This document shows, one piece after another, positions 60,501 through 64,000 of a stretch of 64,000 nucleotides of DNA; position 1 is the first letter of the stretch, and every line of letters begins with the position of its first letter. Made by a program: the position numbers and the translations under genes. The stretch is from Nelumbo lutea (Eukaryota; Streptophyta; Magnoliopsida; Proteales; Nelumbonaceae): NCBI GenBank assembly GCA_022828595.1, contig JAKGHH010000002.1, positions 70,776,383-70,840,382 of the forward strand, in the 5' to 3' direction. The notes beneath the pieces were generated by a model that saw nothing but the letters and a program-made list of their open reading frames with translations, was not told the DNA's origin and did no database searches.

Positions 60501-60985
60501 TTCCTTGTGGAACTTGTAATTTGATTATGTTTCAATTCAATGAAATTTTGGTTTGAAATATCTATGACCTTAATTTACAACCATCTCAGATACAAATTTA
60601 AAATGTTTCTGGGATAGTTCAGGCCGATTTGGTAAGAAGGGCCAGATGTTATGATGCCTTTATGTTGAAACCTGGGATCACATGATCCATGGTTCTTGAG
60701 TTGTGTTAGATTTAATGTAATTCAGGTTTTAGCATGGTATGCACCATATTCTAAGTGCACCGACCTAATTTGGTATCCTCCAGTCTATGCATGAGGTTAT
60801 TTCTAACGATCTGTTTGAGTCGTTCAGGAAATCCTGCTCTAAGGCATGGAAAACCCGGGTCTGGATTTGGTTTTGGTTATGGGCTTCGATTGAAATCAAA
60901 CATTGGTCAGTTCCAGATTGATTATGCCACAAATGCCTTTTGGCAAAAGACTGTCTACTTTGGCATCAGCAACCTTGTTTCTTGA
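6625..60985 (+). CDS. Omp85-family chloroplast outer envelope protein (P36/P39 type, POTRA-less OEP80 relative), 11 exons
   Basis: Spliced exons: 6625-6658, 6772-6838, 6918-6953, 7055-7199, 7349-7507, 7604-7674, 7770-7848, 7968-8083, 8181-8328, 22571-22640, 60828-60985. All introns are GT-AG and the joined frame is 1083 nt, giving 360 residues plus TGA. The start at 6625 gives [17 protein letters not shown], as in the short Arabidopsis OEP80-like proteins P36/P39. The product is a predicted 16-strand-type Omp85 barrel lacking the N-terminal POTRA repeats. The hallmark L6 loop motif is visible as [18 protein letters not shown] (exon 9, V-R-G-Y core), followed by [10 protein letters not shown] (exon 10) and the C-terminal barrel strands ending in YFGISNLVS (exon 11). 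From the family, it sits in the plastid outer envelope; barrel-only forms have no settled function. Length matches the family (about 360) and no stop interrupts it, so the gene is probably functional despite two giant introns. Confidence 0.93.
8583..9460. mobile_element. Possible hAT-like remnant
   Basis: The left edge CAGTGTTTTAAAACTGCAAG resembles a terminus frequent in plant hAT-type elements. Near 9440-9457 is a roughly inverted CTTTAAAATGCATC. Both edges are rich in AAGGTGCA/TGCACCTT. No target duplication was found, so boundaries are tentative. Confidence 0.3.
9583..9712 (+). repeat. Au-like SINE fragment
   Basis: GGGTTTGAGTATGAGAGCAG followed by CCACTTTGTGCAA and a later GACCCTAGATAGTTGGG segment matches the body of tRNA-derived Au-type plant SINEs downstream of box B. 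The tRNA head is not clear. A related copy occurs at 38310-38430. Edges are approximate. Confidence 0.5.
10951..11190 (+). repeat. Left LTR of copia A
   Basis: A 240-bp LTR, TG...CA, ending in a long pyrimidine tract (about 11105-11182). It is closely similar to the right LTR. Confidence 0.92.
12092..12877 (+). pseudogene. Copia A gag, 5' part
   Basis: Encodes the copia gag (UBN2-type) from [20 protein letters not shown] through W-REN-MVMSWLL and [10 protein letters not shown]. An in-frame TAG at 12440-12442 interrupts it where the related element E reads through. A single-base loss near 12850 shifts the frame inside the CCHC knuckle, and copia B is inserted just after. It is non-functional. 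Confidence 0.85.
12878..13206 (+). repeat. Left LTR of copia B
   Basis: A 329-bp LTR. It contains about 58 bp (near 13118-13180) that the right LTR lacks; otherwise the two are almost identical. Confidence 0.93.
14070..18476 (+). pseudogene. Copia B gag-pol polyprotein with three in-frame stops
   Basis: One frame runs 4.4 kb without a frameshift but is cut by TAG 15174-15176, TAA 15519-15521 and TGA 15570-15572. Gag (368 residues) has a W-QSVKI-I region and a CCHC knuckle [14 protein letters not shown] at about residues 258-271. Protease DSGASDHMT follows the first stop. The 963-residue pol piece begins with the zinc-binding pre-integrase region ([17 protein letters not shown]). Integrase core follows with [18 protein letters not shown] and [15 protein letters not shown] follows with YVDDIIVTG at about residue 634, then RNase H with [19 protein letters not shown] and [12 protein letters not shown]. 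All catalytic blocks are present, yet the stops prevent a full product. Confidence 0.93.
18447..18717 (+). repeat. Right LTR of copia B
   Basis: A 271-bp LTR, shorter than the left one because of a roughly 58-bp internal deletion near a CTCTCTAACACTC repeat. The polyprotein frame runs into it and stops at 18474-18476. Confidence 0.93.
18723..19171 (+). pseudogene. Copia A gag end and protease start
   Basis: This is the continuation of A's gag beyond inserted copia B. It carries the rest of the zinc knuckle region, a linker, and the aspartic protease motif [12 protein letters not shown] near 19069-19104. The frame then runs into an antisense LTR-leader fragment and ends at 19183, so pre-integrase and integrase domains are missing. 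Confidence 0.82.
19172..19747 (-). mobile_element. Antisense copia LTR plus leader fragment inside element A
   Basis: 19485-19747 is a minus-strand LTR (TG...CA). Its + strand left end is preceded by the complement of a TGGTATCAGAGC primer site (19472-19480), then leader sequence resembling that of element E near 55250-55500. The rest of the copy is missing. No target duplication joins its two edges (right flank GATGT), so it reflects insertion plus deletion or a rearrangement that removed A's integrase. Confidence 0.75.
19750..21156 (+). pseudogene. Copia A reverse transcriptase and RNase H
   Basis: It opens at [13 protein letters not shown] and contains the RT blocks [29 protein letters not shown], the catalytic YVDDIIVTG and [15 protein letters not shown]. 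RNase H follows with [15 protein letters not shown] and SSAEAEYHA. In-frame TAG stops occur at 20881-20883 and 21010-21012. The natural end is TGA at 21154-21156, just before the purine tract. The integrase is absent upstream. Confidence 0.9.
21164..21400 (+). repeat. Right LTR of copia A
   Basis: A 237-bp LTR starting after the purine tract. It differs from the left copy by a few substitutions and small indels, so the insertion is fairly young. Confidence 0.92.
21406..21745 (-). mobile_element. Helitron-like 5' end, minus strand
   Basis: Read on the minus strand the terminus is TCTATACTACTATTAAAAGT, after an A (complement of T at 21746). It closely resembles the terminus at 3743 and is followed by the same kind of GAATGAGG and ACTAAAATACCC sequence. 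Copia A is inserted to its left; the 3' end was not found. Confidence 0.45.
21852..22185. mobile_element. Non-autonomous hAT-like element
   Basis: A 334-bp element with inverted ends TAGGGATGCAAACGGATCGG and, from the other side, TACGGGTGCAAATGGATTGG. It is flanked by a perfect 8-bp duplication GGTCAAGC (21844-21851, 22186-22193). Subterminal parts repeat GATCGGAT-like units and the middle carries a TA microsatellite (22071-22091). It has no coding capacity. Confidence 0.85.
22571..22640 (+). other. Exon 10 of the envelope protein gene
   Basis: A 70-nt exon preceded by TTATACTCAG and followed by GTGAGT, encoding [19 protein letters not shown] and the start of VPG. It is an isolated coding island 14.2 kb from exon 9 and 38.2 kb from exon 11. 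It is recognised by frame continuity (phase 0 in, phase 1 out) and family conservation. Confidence 0.92.
22881..23138 (-). repeat. Left LTR of the gypsy element (3' LTR)
   Basis: A 258-bp LTR with a short GA microsatellite (about 22945-22961), expanded and interspersed with GAGC in the other LTR. Confidence 0.9.
23139..27442 (-). pseudogene. Gypsy gag-pol, frame-broken
   Basis: Read from right to left. Gag starts near 27442 ([12 protein letters not shown]) and ends with a zinc knuckle [16 protein letters not shown] near 26560-26620. Protease (26428-25895) has [13 protein letters not shown] includes the FFDDILVYS catalytic block near 25320-25360. RNase H has [15 protein letters not shown] near 24880-24930. 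Integrase shows an H-H-C-C zinc finger (CAVCQQNK near 24250) and MDFITGLP with [10 protein letters not shown] (24166 downwards). The C-terminus (23460-23134) has [18 protein letters not shown] and a degraded chromodomain-like [12 protein letters not shown]. Several stops and frameshifts separate these blocks, so it is defective. Confidence 0.9.
27462..27747 (-). repeat. Right LTR of the gypsy element (5' LTR)
   Basis: A 286-bp LTR, longer than its partner mainly because of a GAGC/GA microsatellite at 27526-27569. Confidence 0.9.
27950..28300 (-). pseudogene. L1-type LINE fragment, zinc-binding RT-associated domain
   Basis: The minus strand at 28032-28289 encodes [20 protein letters not shown] and [14 protein letters not shown]. 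These match the zf-RVT region that follows RT in plant L1-type LINEs. The piece is short and has no RT or tail nearby. Edges are approximate. Confidence 0.65.
28623..29199. mobile_element. Hairpin (fold-back) Mutator-like element
   Basis: A 577-bp element that is almost wholly an inverted repeat. Ends read GGGAAAACTCCCGATTAGTA and, from the other strand, GGGAAAATTCCCGATTAGTA. Arms of about 270 nt reach an inner TTCAAGAAAGTTGGGG/CCCCAACTTTCTTGAA pair around a loop of about 25 nt (near 28890-28913). The flanks TTTTAATAA (28614-28622) and TATTAATAA (29200-29208) match in 8 of 9, the 9-bp duplication typical of Mutator-like elements. There is no ORF. Confidence 0.8.
30005..30353 (-). repeat. Left LTR of copia C (3' LTR)
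   Basis: A 349-bp LTR, nearly identical to the right one apart from small indels in AAGAAG-type purine sequence. Confidence 0.9.
30354..34441 (-). pseudogene. Copia C gag-pol remnant
   Basis: Read right to left. Gag (34441-33746) has [17 protein letters not shown] and a knuckle [14 protein letters not shown] near 33920-33965. Protease [11 protein letters not shown] is near 33560-33600. Pre-integrase has NRLGHLPF and CEGCQLGKH (33190-33090). Integrase and its C-terminal part run at 33050-32305. RT has [11 protein letters not shown] near 31540-31580 and [11 protein letters not shown] near 31290-31325. RNase H (30866-30354) has [16 protein letters not shown] and [13 protein letters not shown]. 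Several frameshifts (for example between 33196 and 32685, and 31362 and 30866) and stops disable it. Confidence 0.9.
34933..35264 (-). repeat. Right LTR of copia C (5' LTR)
   Basis: A 332-bp LTR adjacent to the primer binding site complement. Confidence 0.9.
35360..36950. other. Non-coding repeat-rich intron sequence
   Basis: It holds an imperfect 113-bp tandem duplication starting AAATGATCATCCCTAAGTAG (35471 and 35584) and a purine-rich GAGGAGAGAGAAT tract (about 36178-36320). An AGCTATATAAGCC TATA-like site lies near 36568, upstream of AACCCTAAAGGC, as might occur in a retroelement leader. Near 36100-36155 is a TAGGGGTATCATTTTAG-type hAT-like end on the minus strand. No complete element was resolved. 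Confidence 0.4.
37380..38120 (+). pseudogene. RTE-type LINE reverse transcriptase fragment
   Basis: Frame-broken + strand translation gives the RTE RT core [16 protein letters not shown], then KLGLWTN and, after a 66-bp tandem duplication, the C-terminal [18 protein letters not shown] and RRWFGQ blocks typical of plant RTE elements. N-terminal RT and endonuclease parts are absent here. Confidence 0.8.
37686..37817 (+). repeat. 66-bp tandem duplication in the RTE fragment
   Basis: 37686-37751 is repeated perfectly or nearly so at 37752-37817, starting GGGGGAGATTAAGG. The length is a multiple of three, but the reading frame was already broken. Confidence 0.88.
38310..38430 (+). repeat. Au-like SINE fragment
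   Basis: GCAGGTTCGAGTCTGAGAGC contains a box B, followed by AGTCACCATACC, AAGGTTAGGTCC and CCCAGATAGTTGG, in parallel with the copy at 9583-9712. It is followed by an AAC/AAT-rich simple repeat to about 38510. Confidence 0.5.
40295..41127. repeat. Solo LTR (probably Ty3/gypsy), GC-rich
   Basis: An 833-bp segment beginning TGATGCAGCG and ending CCCTCCATCA (TG...CA), flanked by the 5-bp duplication AGTAA (40290-40294, 41128-41132). It interrupts the LINE1 endonuclease, which resumes directly after the duplication. A CCTTTTATATTGG TATA-like site lies near 40497. It is much more GC-rich than the surroundings. No internal coding sequence remains, as expected from recombination between two LTRs. 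Confidence 0.85.
41206..41800 (-). pseudogene. 5'-truncated antisense LINE fragment with RNase H
   Basis: It starts on the + strand with a T-run (41206-41217), the complement of a poly(A) tail. The minus-strand ORF 41539-41309 encodes [15 protein letters not shown] and [16 protein letters not shown], the RNase H end of a plant L1-type LINE. The 5' side is truncated near 41800. Inserted in LINE1 between endonuclease and RT, with some LINE1 sequence apparently lost. Confidence 0.82.
42534..42897 (-). repeat. Left LTR of copia D (3' LTR)
   Basis: A 364-bp LTR, about 10 bp longer than its partner because of a short AGGAAAAGAAGC-type indel; otherwise nearly identical. Confidence 0.92.
42883..47443 (-). 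pseudogene. Copia D gag-pol polyprotein
   Basis: One frame from 47443 down to about 43200 holds gag ([13 protein letters not shown] start; knuckle [14 protein letters not shown] near 46640-46680). Protease [11 protein letters not shown], pre-integrase NRLCHLSF and CESCELVKN, and integrase ([32 protein letters not shown]) follow. RT has FLNGDL and [11 protein letters not shown], and RNase H has YTDVEWTG and SSAEAEYKS. In-frame stops occur near 47219, 47039, 45440, 44492, 43613 and 43478, and a frameshift lies near 43200. The integrase-RT linker carries an in-frame 85-residue tandem duplication. Confidence 0.92.
44552..45061 (-). repeat. 255-bp in-frame tandem duplication in copia D
   Basis: 44552-44806 and 44807-45061 are near-identical direct copies. 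Because 255 is divisible by three, the linker between integrase and RT repeats 85 residues (each starting [16 protein letters not shown]) with no frame change. Confidence 0.92.
48141..48494 (-). repeat. Right LTR of copia D (5' LTR)
   Basis: A 354-bp LTR directly adjacent to the altered primer binding site at 48129-48140. Confidence 0.92.
48495..49254 (+). pseudogene. LINE1 RT middle part
   Basis: It resumes after copia D with [20 protein letters not shown] and [18 protein letters not shown], then ISLVSIIYN. After an insert of about 210 bp it continues with [20 protein letters not shown], a degraded RQGDPLSP-equivalent region, and HLQFANDIM. The catalytic YADD equivalent reads FAND here. LINE2 breaks it at that point. 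Confidence 0.8.
48715..48927. mobile_element. Small unclassified insertion in LINE1
   Basis: It interrupts LINE1 RT between MRIK and the next conserved block. Its right end reads, on the minus strand, CCAAGGTTCAAAATTTTGTC, similar to the hAT-like terminus at 57858. No matching left terminus or duplication was seen, and some LINE1 sequence is missing. Confidence 0.4.
49749..50030 (-). repeat. Left LTR of copia E (3' LTR)
   Basis: A 282-bp LTR, nearly identical to the right LTR. It starts TAACCG on the + strand, probably a mutated TG terminus. Confidence 0.85.
50020..54960 (-). pseudogene. Copia E gag-pol remnant
   Basis: Read right to left. Gag has [14 protein letters not shown] (near 54720) and [16 protein letters not shown]. 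Protease (53956-53693) has [12 protein letters not shown], where the catalytic-site glycine of DSG is changed to lysine. Pre-integrase lies near 53586-53401. Integrase (53260-52880) is badly degraded. The linker is duplicated, RT has [12 protein letters not shown] near 51250 and [15 protein letters not shown] near 50910. RNase H (50586-50020) has [16 protein letters not shown] and [13 protein letters not shown]. The YVDD region near 50970-51010 is disrupted. It is clearly defective. Confidence 0.88.
51471..52836 (-). repeat. 683-bp tandem duplication in copia E
   Basis: 51471-52153 and 52154-52836 are near-identical head-to-tail copies, both starting TCCACTAACTCCCAAGTGCC and ending GACACCCAAAAAT. 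They cover the integrase C-terminus to RT linker. 683 is not divisible by three, so the duplication breaks the frame. Confidence 0.92.
55522..55797 (-). repeat. Right LTR of copia E (5' LTR)
   Basis: A 276-bp LTR adjacent to the primer site complement. It starts TAACAG on the + strand; the related fragment at 19485 has the canonical TG start. Confidence 0.85.
55848..57857 (+). pseudogene. LINE1 RT C-terminus, zf-RVT region and RNase H start
   Basis: It continues the RT with [20 protein letters not shown] and [21 protein letters not shown] sequence (in ORF 56060-56245) and RDFL follow. After a LINE3 insertion come [24 protein letters not shown]-type zinc-binding sequence near 57305-57340, [12 protein letters not shown], and the RNase H start [20 protein letters not shown] near 57740-57800. 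A hAT-like element interrupts RNase H at 57858. Confidence 0.8.
56325..56616 (+). mobile_element. 5'-truncated LINE3 fragment with 22-bp target duplication
   Basis: It encodes [20 protein letters not shown], the RNase H end of an L1-type LINE, then a 3' end and a run of A to 56616. It is flanked by a 22-bp direct repeat (56303-56324 and 56617-56638) with one mismatch, and LINE1 resumes directly after. This is textbook target-primed insertion of a truncated copy. Confidence 0.88.
57858..59033. mobile_element. Non-autonomous hAT-like element in LINE1 RNase H
   Basis: A 1176-bp element with inverted ends CAAGGTTCAAAGTATCGG and, from the other side, CAAGGTTTAAAATTTCGATA. Flanks ACTAGGAG (57850-57857) and ACTGGGAG (59034-59041) match in 7 of 8. 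Subterminal parts repeat GATACGT/GATACACC units; the AT-rich centre has an imperfect duplication of about 142-bp period (58361, 58503). A 15-base G run lies at 58768-58782. It has no coding capacity. Confidence 0.8.
59034..59400 (+). pseudogene. LINE1 RNase H end and 3' tail
   Basis: It starts with [20 protein letters not shown], the RNase H block with catalytic-type EGDS, then frame-broken DCLAKQG-like sequence near 59240. A short 3' end with AATTAATAAATTC and an A-run at 59394-59404 closes LINE1 next to its target duplication. Confidence 0.75.
60828..60985 (+). other. Exon 11, terminal exon of the envelope protein gene
   Basis: The 158-nt exon starts after GAGTCGTTCAG and completes the split glycine codon. 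It encodes [20 protein letters not shown] and the last barrel strands, and stops with TGA at 60983-60985. The GYGLR and C-terminal aromatic-ending segment fit the Omp85 barrel end. Confidence 0.93.
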
Positions 60986-61924
60986 AAGCGATATTGTGCC
61001 TGAAGATAGGCTTCATGTTGAAATCCATGGAATGCGCAAGACATGGATACGCAAGGAACTTTTTTGAGGAAAACAATTTATGACCGGAAGATACTGAAGA
61101 TTTATTCCATCAATTTAAGCTTTGACTGAGCTCCACTTGCACACCAATCATACCATCAGGTTAAAGCTCATTGCAATTGTCTCGCATATTTTTTATATTT
61201 TAACCATGGCATTTTGAATTTTCGGAAGAAATTGGTAGAACAATTACTTAACACGTCATGGAACTCTTATGCAAGTGAGATAGCTCGGGTAGGGTTAACA
61301 CAAATTTTGTATTTAAAGCAACTTCTGAAGGATACTAGGAGATAGTGCAGAAATATGTGCTAAATCTAGGAGATAAAATTTATGATCACTGTTATTCTTA
61401 TTATTCATTTTATTTATATTTTATTCACAAATTACATCTACAGCACATGTTAAAAAAAGTGATCTATTACAAGTTGAAGGGGCTAGAATTAGGGGGAGAA
61501 AAAAAGGACTTCCATGAAATGAAAGTAATAAGAAATGATTTGAGTGCCTATAGTCTAATGACAGATATGGCACTAAACAGAATAGAATGGCAAAATACAT
61601 GGTTTTTGCACTCTAGTATATGAATTTGCACTCTTTCCAAACTAAGCCTTACGTACTAGAAATGACAGTTATCACAATTTCTAAGGCATGTTTGCATTCA
61701 AGATGAGCACAAAGTTTGTATCTAAATCCAAAAAGTGTATACAAGCTTTGCACTCAAAATTGGGCATTGTAAAAAAGTTGGAATTTGATCTTGAAATTCA
61801 TGTTTATACTCGCCACAACCAAAAGCCATTTGGAAAGAACACAAAATTTATTAATATTATACTAGAGTTAAATCTATCAACCAAATAGAATAACCAAATT
61901 GGAAACATTCTCCAATTACTAAAA
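60986..61924 (+). other. 3' flank of the envelope protein gene
   Basis: It holds the presumed 3' UTR and then AT-rich sequence with short ORFs (for example 61688-61888) that I do not recognise. No single polyadenylation signal can be chosen; AT-rich candidates occur near 61190-61210 and 61370-61380. Confidence 0.4.
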
Positions 61925-62201
61925 GGGAAAATTTCTGTTTAGTACCCTAAACTTTGGGGGTAGTGTCAGCTGTCAAGTTAGTATCCAAATTTTCAAATGT
62001 GTCACTGTAGTACCTAAACTTTCAAAAAGTGTCAAGTTGGTCTTTGCGTTAACCAACTGTCAGTTATTTGATCATGCGATGACATGTGTAACTTAAAATT
62101 GTTGACAATATCAAAACTGCCCTTTAAAAGAAGACATTGTTCATTGTCTTCTTAATACTGAACCGGTTGAGGTGTAAATGTAAAACCACTGCCGTTTTCT
62201 G
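61925..62201 (+). repeat. Left terminal inverted repeat of the Pack-MULE
   Basis: About 277 nt, inverted relative to 63249-63509 with small indels and substitutions throughout. Confidence 0.82.
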
Positions 62202-62209
62202 GTTTAATA

Positions 62210-63248
62210 ATTAATAATAAAAACTAAATGTCACTATCCTTGAAAAAATAACATATGACAATAGTTTAAAGTAAATAGAAAGAAAAAAAGGTACAATCAG
62301 TTTAAATGACAATATAATCAACAAACAATATACCTGAAGCAGCCTCCAAGGTGAATTAGGACAGTAGATGGGGTCAGCAACTTGAATAGAAGATATAGTC
62401 TCCATGAACCAGCTTATCTGTGAAGAATCTTCGGTCTCAAATGCCATCTTGAACCTTATTCCTGGACACCACTGGATCTGCTTTGTTGCCTTTATAGCTG
62501 AGGCCCTCACACAGAACTCTTGGAGTGCTTGCTCTTGGGTAGTAAACGACCTCAAAGGGCTGCCCATTGGCAGCCAGGGTTGCAGCCTCAATGACAGATT
62601 CAGCCCTACTCTCCCCCGTATTCTTAAACCCACACCAGAGTTTGAATTCCCACAATTGACATTTCTCATTATTTTGTTTTCATCTTCCCTTAAGAAGACA
62701 AAAACCCATATATGGCGAGACAGTTTCCAGCAACTGGATCCCGTCCAGATGGGGATTATGGTCCACTGCCAACACCTCCTTTTGCCCTTTGGATTCCAAC
62801 ACAGATCTCACCATTCTCTGCTCTCAGGAACACGATTGAATCCCCTGCAATGAGCTTCTTCTGGTTCGCAAAGGTACTCCATTCTGTTGTCAGGAGGTGG
62901 CGACGTGGTGTACCCCTATAAATGTCGGAATTTCCAAACTTCTCCATGAACATCCTTGGCAAGAACAGTTTGCACAGGAGGATCTGCAGAATAGTCCAGG
63001 CGAGGGAAGATTGTCTCAGCACAGTACCGAGGGACAGAGAAACCACCACCATTGTTGGCATCAGATTGTGTTAGGGTCTTTGCAAAGAGGCAGGTTTCTC
63101 TGCAAAAGCGGCAGGTTTCTCTACAATGTCAGATGCGTTATTTCCAAGAACCCCATCATCATCATAGTCGGGTTCGTTGTTCGGAAGGGTACCAAACTTA
63201 TCTTCGCATAAACCTCGTCTGTCTCAGGGTCTATCAAGTATTTCACTA
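62210..63248 (-). pseudogene. Captured auxin response factor fragment (ARF10/16/17 type)
   Basis: Minus-strand translation follows an ARF from the end of the pre-B3 region (DPETDEVYAKISLVP) through the B3 DNA-binding domain ([48 protein letters not shown]). It continues to the ARF domain (AATLAANGQPFEVVYYPRAS, QWCPGIRFKMAFETEDSS, SSIQVADPI, SPWRLLQ). A frameshift near 62930 splits B3. A stop after VGSGP, further stops and another frameshift follow. The W-RLLQ end is followed by GTATAT and intron-like sequence, so it was probably captured as genomic DNA. It lacks the N- and C-termini and cannot make a working ARF. Confidence 0.88.
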
Positions 63249-63509
63249 CAGAAAATGGCAGTGGTTTTACACCTCAATCATTCATTTTCAAGGTAGAAGA
63301 CAACGAACAATGTTTTTTGAAAGACAGTTTTGACATTTTTAAAAATTTTAAATTGCAAATGTCATTGCGTGATCAAATAACTGACTGTCGGGTTAAGTAA
63401 GGATCAATGTGACACTTTTTGAAAGTTTGATACTACAGTGATACATTTGAAAGTTTGGGTATTAACTTACACTACCCCCAAAGTTCAGGGAAGTAAAGCA
63501 GAATTTTCC
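63249..63509 (-). repeat. Right terminal inverted repeat of the Pack-MULE
   Basis: About 261 nt. Its inner edge CAGAAAATGGCAGTGG abuts the captured ARF sequence directly. Confidence 0.82.
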
Positions 63510-64000
63510 ATAAGCTCAATTTGGAAGGAGTAAAAATACAAATATGTAGAGTGCAAATCCGTGTATTATTATATTATTTTGTATGCATTTACACTGTAAA
63601 TCTATCAACTAATCCCCTCCTAATGGCTTACTAATGTATACATTTTTATATTATTTTGTATTTCTACTCTTTCTAAACTAAGCCTTACTAAAACCCTTGG
63701 ACACCTCATGATTGTTGAATTCATATCTATCAACAAAAGACAATCTTTCTATATTAAATCAATGGGTAAAATTTGTATTGTTACTTCATGTTTCACATTA
63801 ATACAGTTTGAAAAATAATCAAGGATAAAAGAGTCTTTGTATTGGTGTTGTTAAATATAACGGCATATATATTGACAGGGGAGGTTTAAGTCCTGTAAAA
63901 CATTAGAGGGAAAGTCTTAAGTATTTATGAGAAACCTTGGGGGAGGTTTGTGTCTTACATAGAATCTAAATAAAAACACAACACCATGGTTCCAAGAAAT
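63510..64000. other. No recognisable feature
   Basis: AT-rich non-coding sequence with no ORF, repeat terminus or RNA gene that I can support. Confidence 0.5.

Larger units (their letters stand above)
22641..60827 (+). other. Intron 10 (38.2 kb)
   Basis: The donor is GTGAGT after a split glycine codon and the acceptor TCGTTCAG. It contains one gypsy element, three copia elements (C, D, E, all antisense to the gene), a hairpin Mutator-like element, several LINEs nested in each other, a solo LTR and a third hAT-like element. The stretches 22641-22875 and 60431-60827 show nothing recognisable. Confidence 0.85.
61925..63509. mobile_element. Pack-MULE carrying an auxin response factor fragment
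   Basis: Long terminal inverted repeats (61925-62201 and 63249-63509, about 270 nt) start GGGAAAATTTCTG and, from the other side, GGAAAATTCTGC. They share the TTTGGGGGTAGTGT and CAGTCAGTTATTTGATCA-like blocks, and both stop at CCATTTTCTG/CCGTTTTCTG next to captured host sequence. A related but hairpin-only element lies at 28623. No clean 9-bp duplication was visible. There is no transposase, so it is non-autonomous. Confidence 0.82.

Noticed and set aside
61688..61888. 66-codon ORF downstream of the host gene
   Set aside because: No motif, no conserved context and AT-rich composition; consistent with chance.
62404..62853. 149-codon + strand ORF
   Set aside because: It is the shadow of the antisense ARF fragment, whose conserved motifs are on the minus strand.
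61916..63518. 9-bp target duplication of the Pack-MULE
   Set aside because: TTACTAAAA on the left and ATAAGCTCA on the right do not match convincingly.
1..64000. CRISPR arrays, operons or other prokaryotic systems
   Set aside because: No spaced short repeats or clustered prokaryotic genes; the window is plant nuclear DNA.

Overview
This is nuclear DNA of a flowering plant. It contains spliced genes with GT-AG introns and is dense in Ty1/copia, Ty3/gypsy, LINE, hAT, Mutator and Helitron-type elements. There is no prokaryotic gene organisation. The species cannot be named from the sequence; very long, transposon-filled introns suggest a lineage with a large genome.

Only one host gene appears intact. 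It encodes a 360-residue Omp85-family beta-barrel protein of the chloroplast outer envelope, the short POTRA-less relatives of OEP80 called P36/P39 in Arabidopsis. It runs on the + strand in 11 exons. Exons 1-9 are compact (6625-8328). Exon 10 lies at 22571-22640 and exon 11 at 60828-60985. The gene therefore covers 54.4 kb to encode 1.08 kb, because intron 9 (14.2 kb) and intron 10 (38.2 kb) are filled with transposons. Every exon keeps its frame and every junction is GT-AG.

Region by region: 1-6300 is upstream transposon debris (a G-rich hAT-like element with a perfect 8-bp target duplication, an antisense copia remnant, and an AT-rich stretch with a Helitron-like end). 6301-8328 is the 5' leader and exons 1-9. 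Intron 9 holds copia element A (10951-21400), copia B nested in it (12878-18717), a Helitron-like end and a second hAT-like element. Intron 10 holds an antisense gypsy element (22881-27747), a hairpin Mutator-like element (28623-29199), antisense copia C (30005-35264), RTE-type LINE pieces, and a deep nest. In that nest an RTE LINE is split by an L1-type LINE (39058-59400). That LINE is itself split by a solo LTR, an antisense LINE fragment, copia D, a second LINE fragment carrying copia E, a third LINE fragment with a 22-bp target duplication, and a third hAT-like element. Downstream of the gene, 61925-63509 is a Pack-MULE: long inverted repeats enclosing a decayed auxin response factor (ARF10/16-type) fragment.

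No retroelement here looks autonomous; all coding regions carry stops or frameshifts. I found no evidence of a new biological system. The most notable items are the transposon-inflated envelope protein gene, the nesting order that can be read from target duplications, the ARF-carrying Pack-MULE and the intronic hairpin element.
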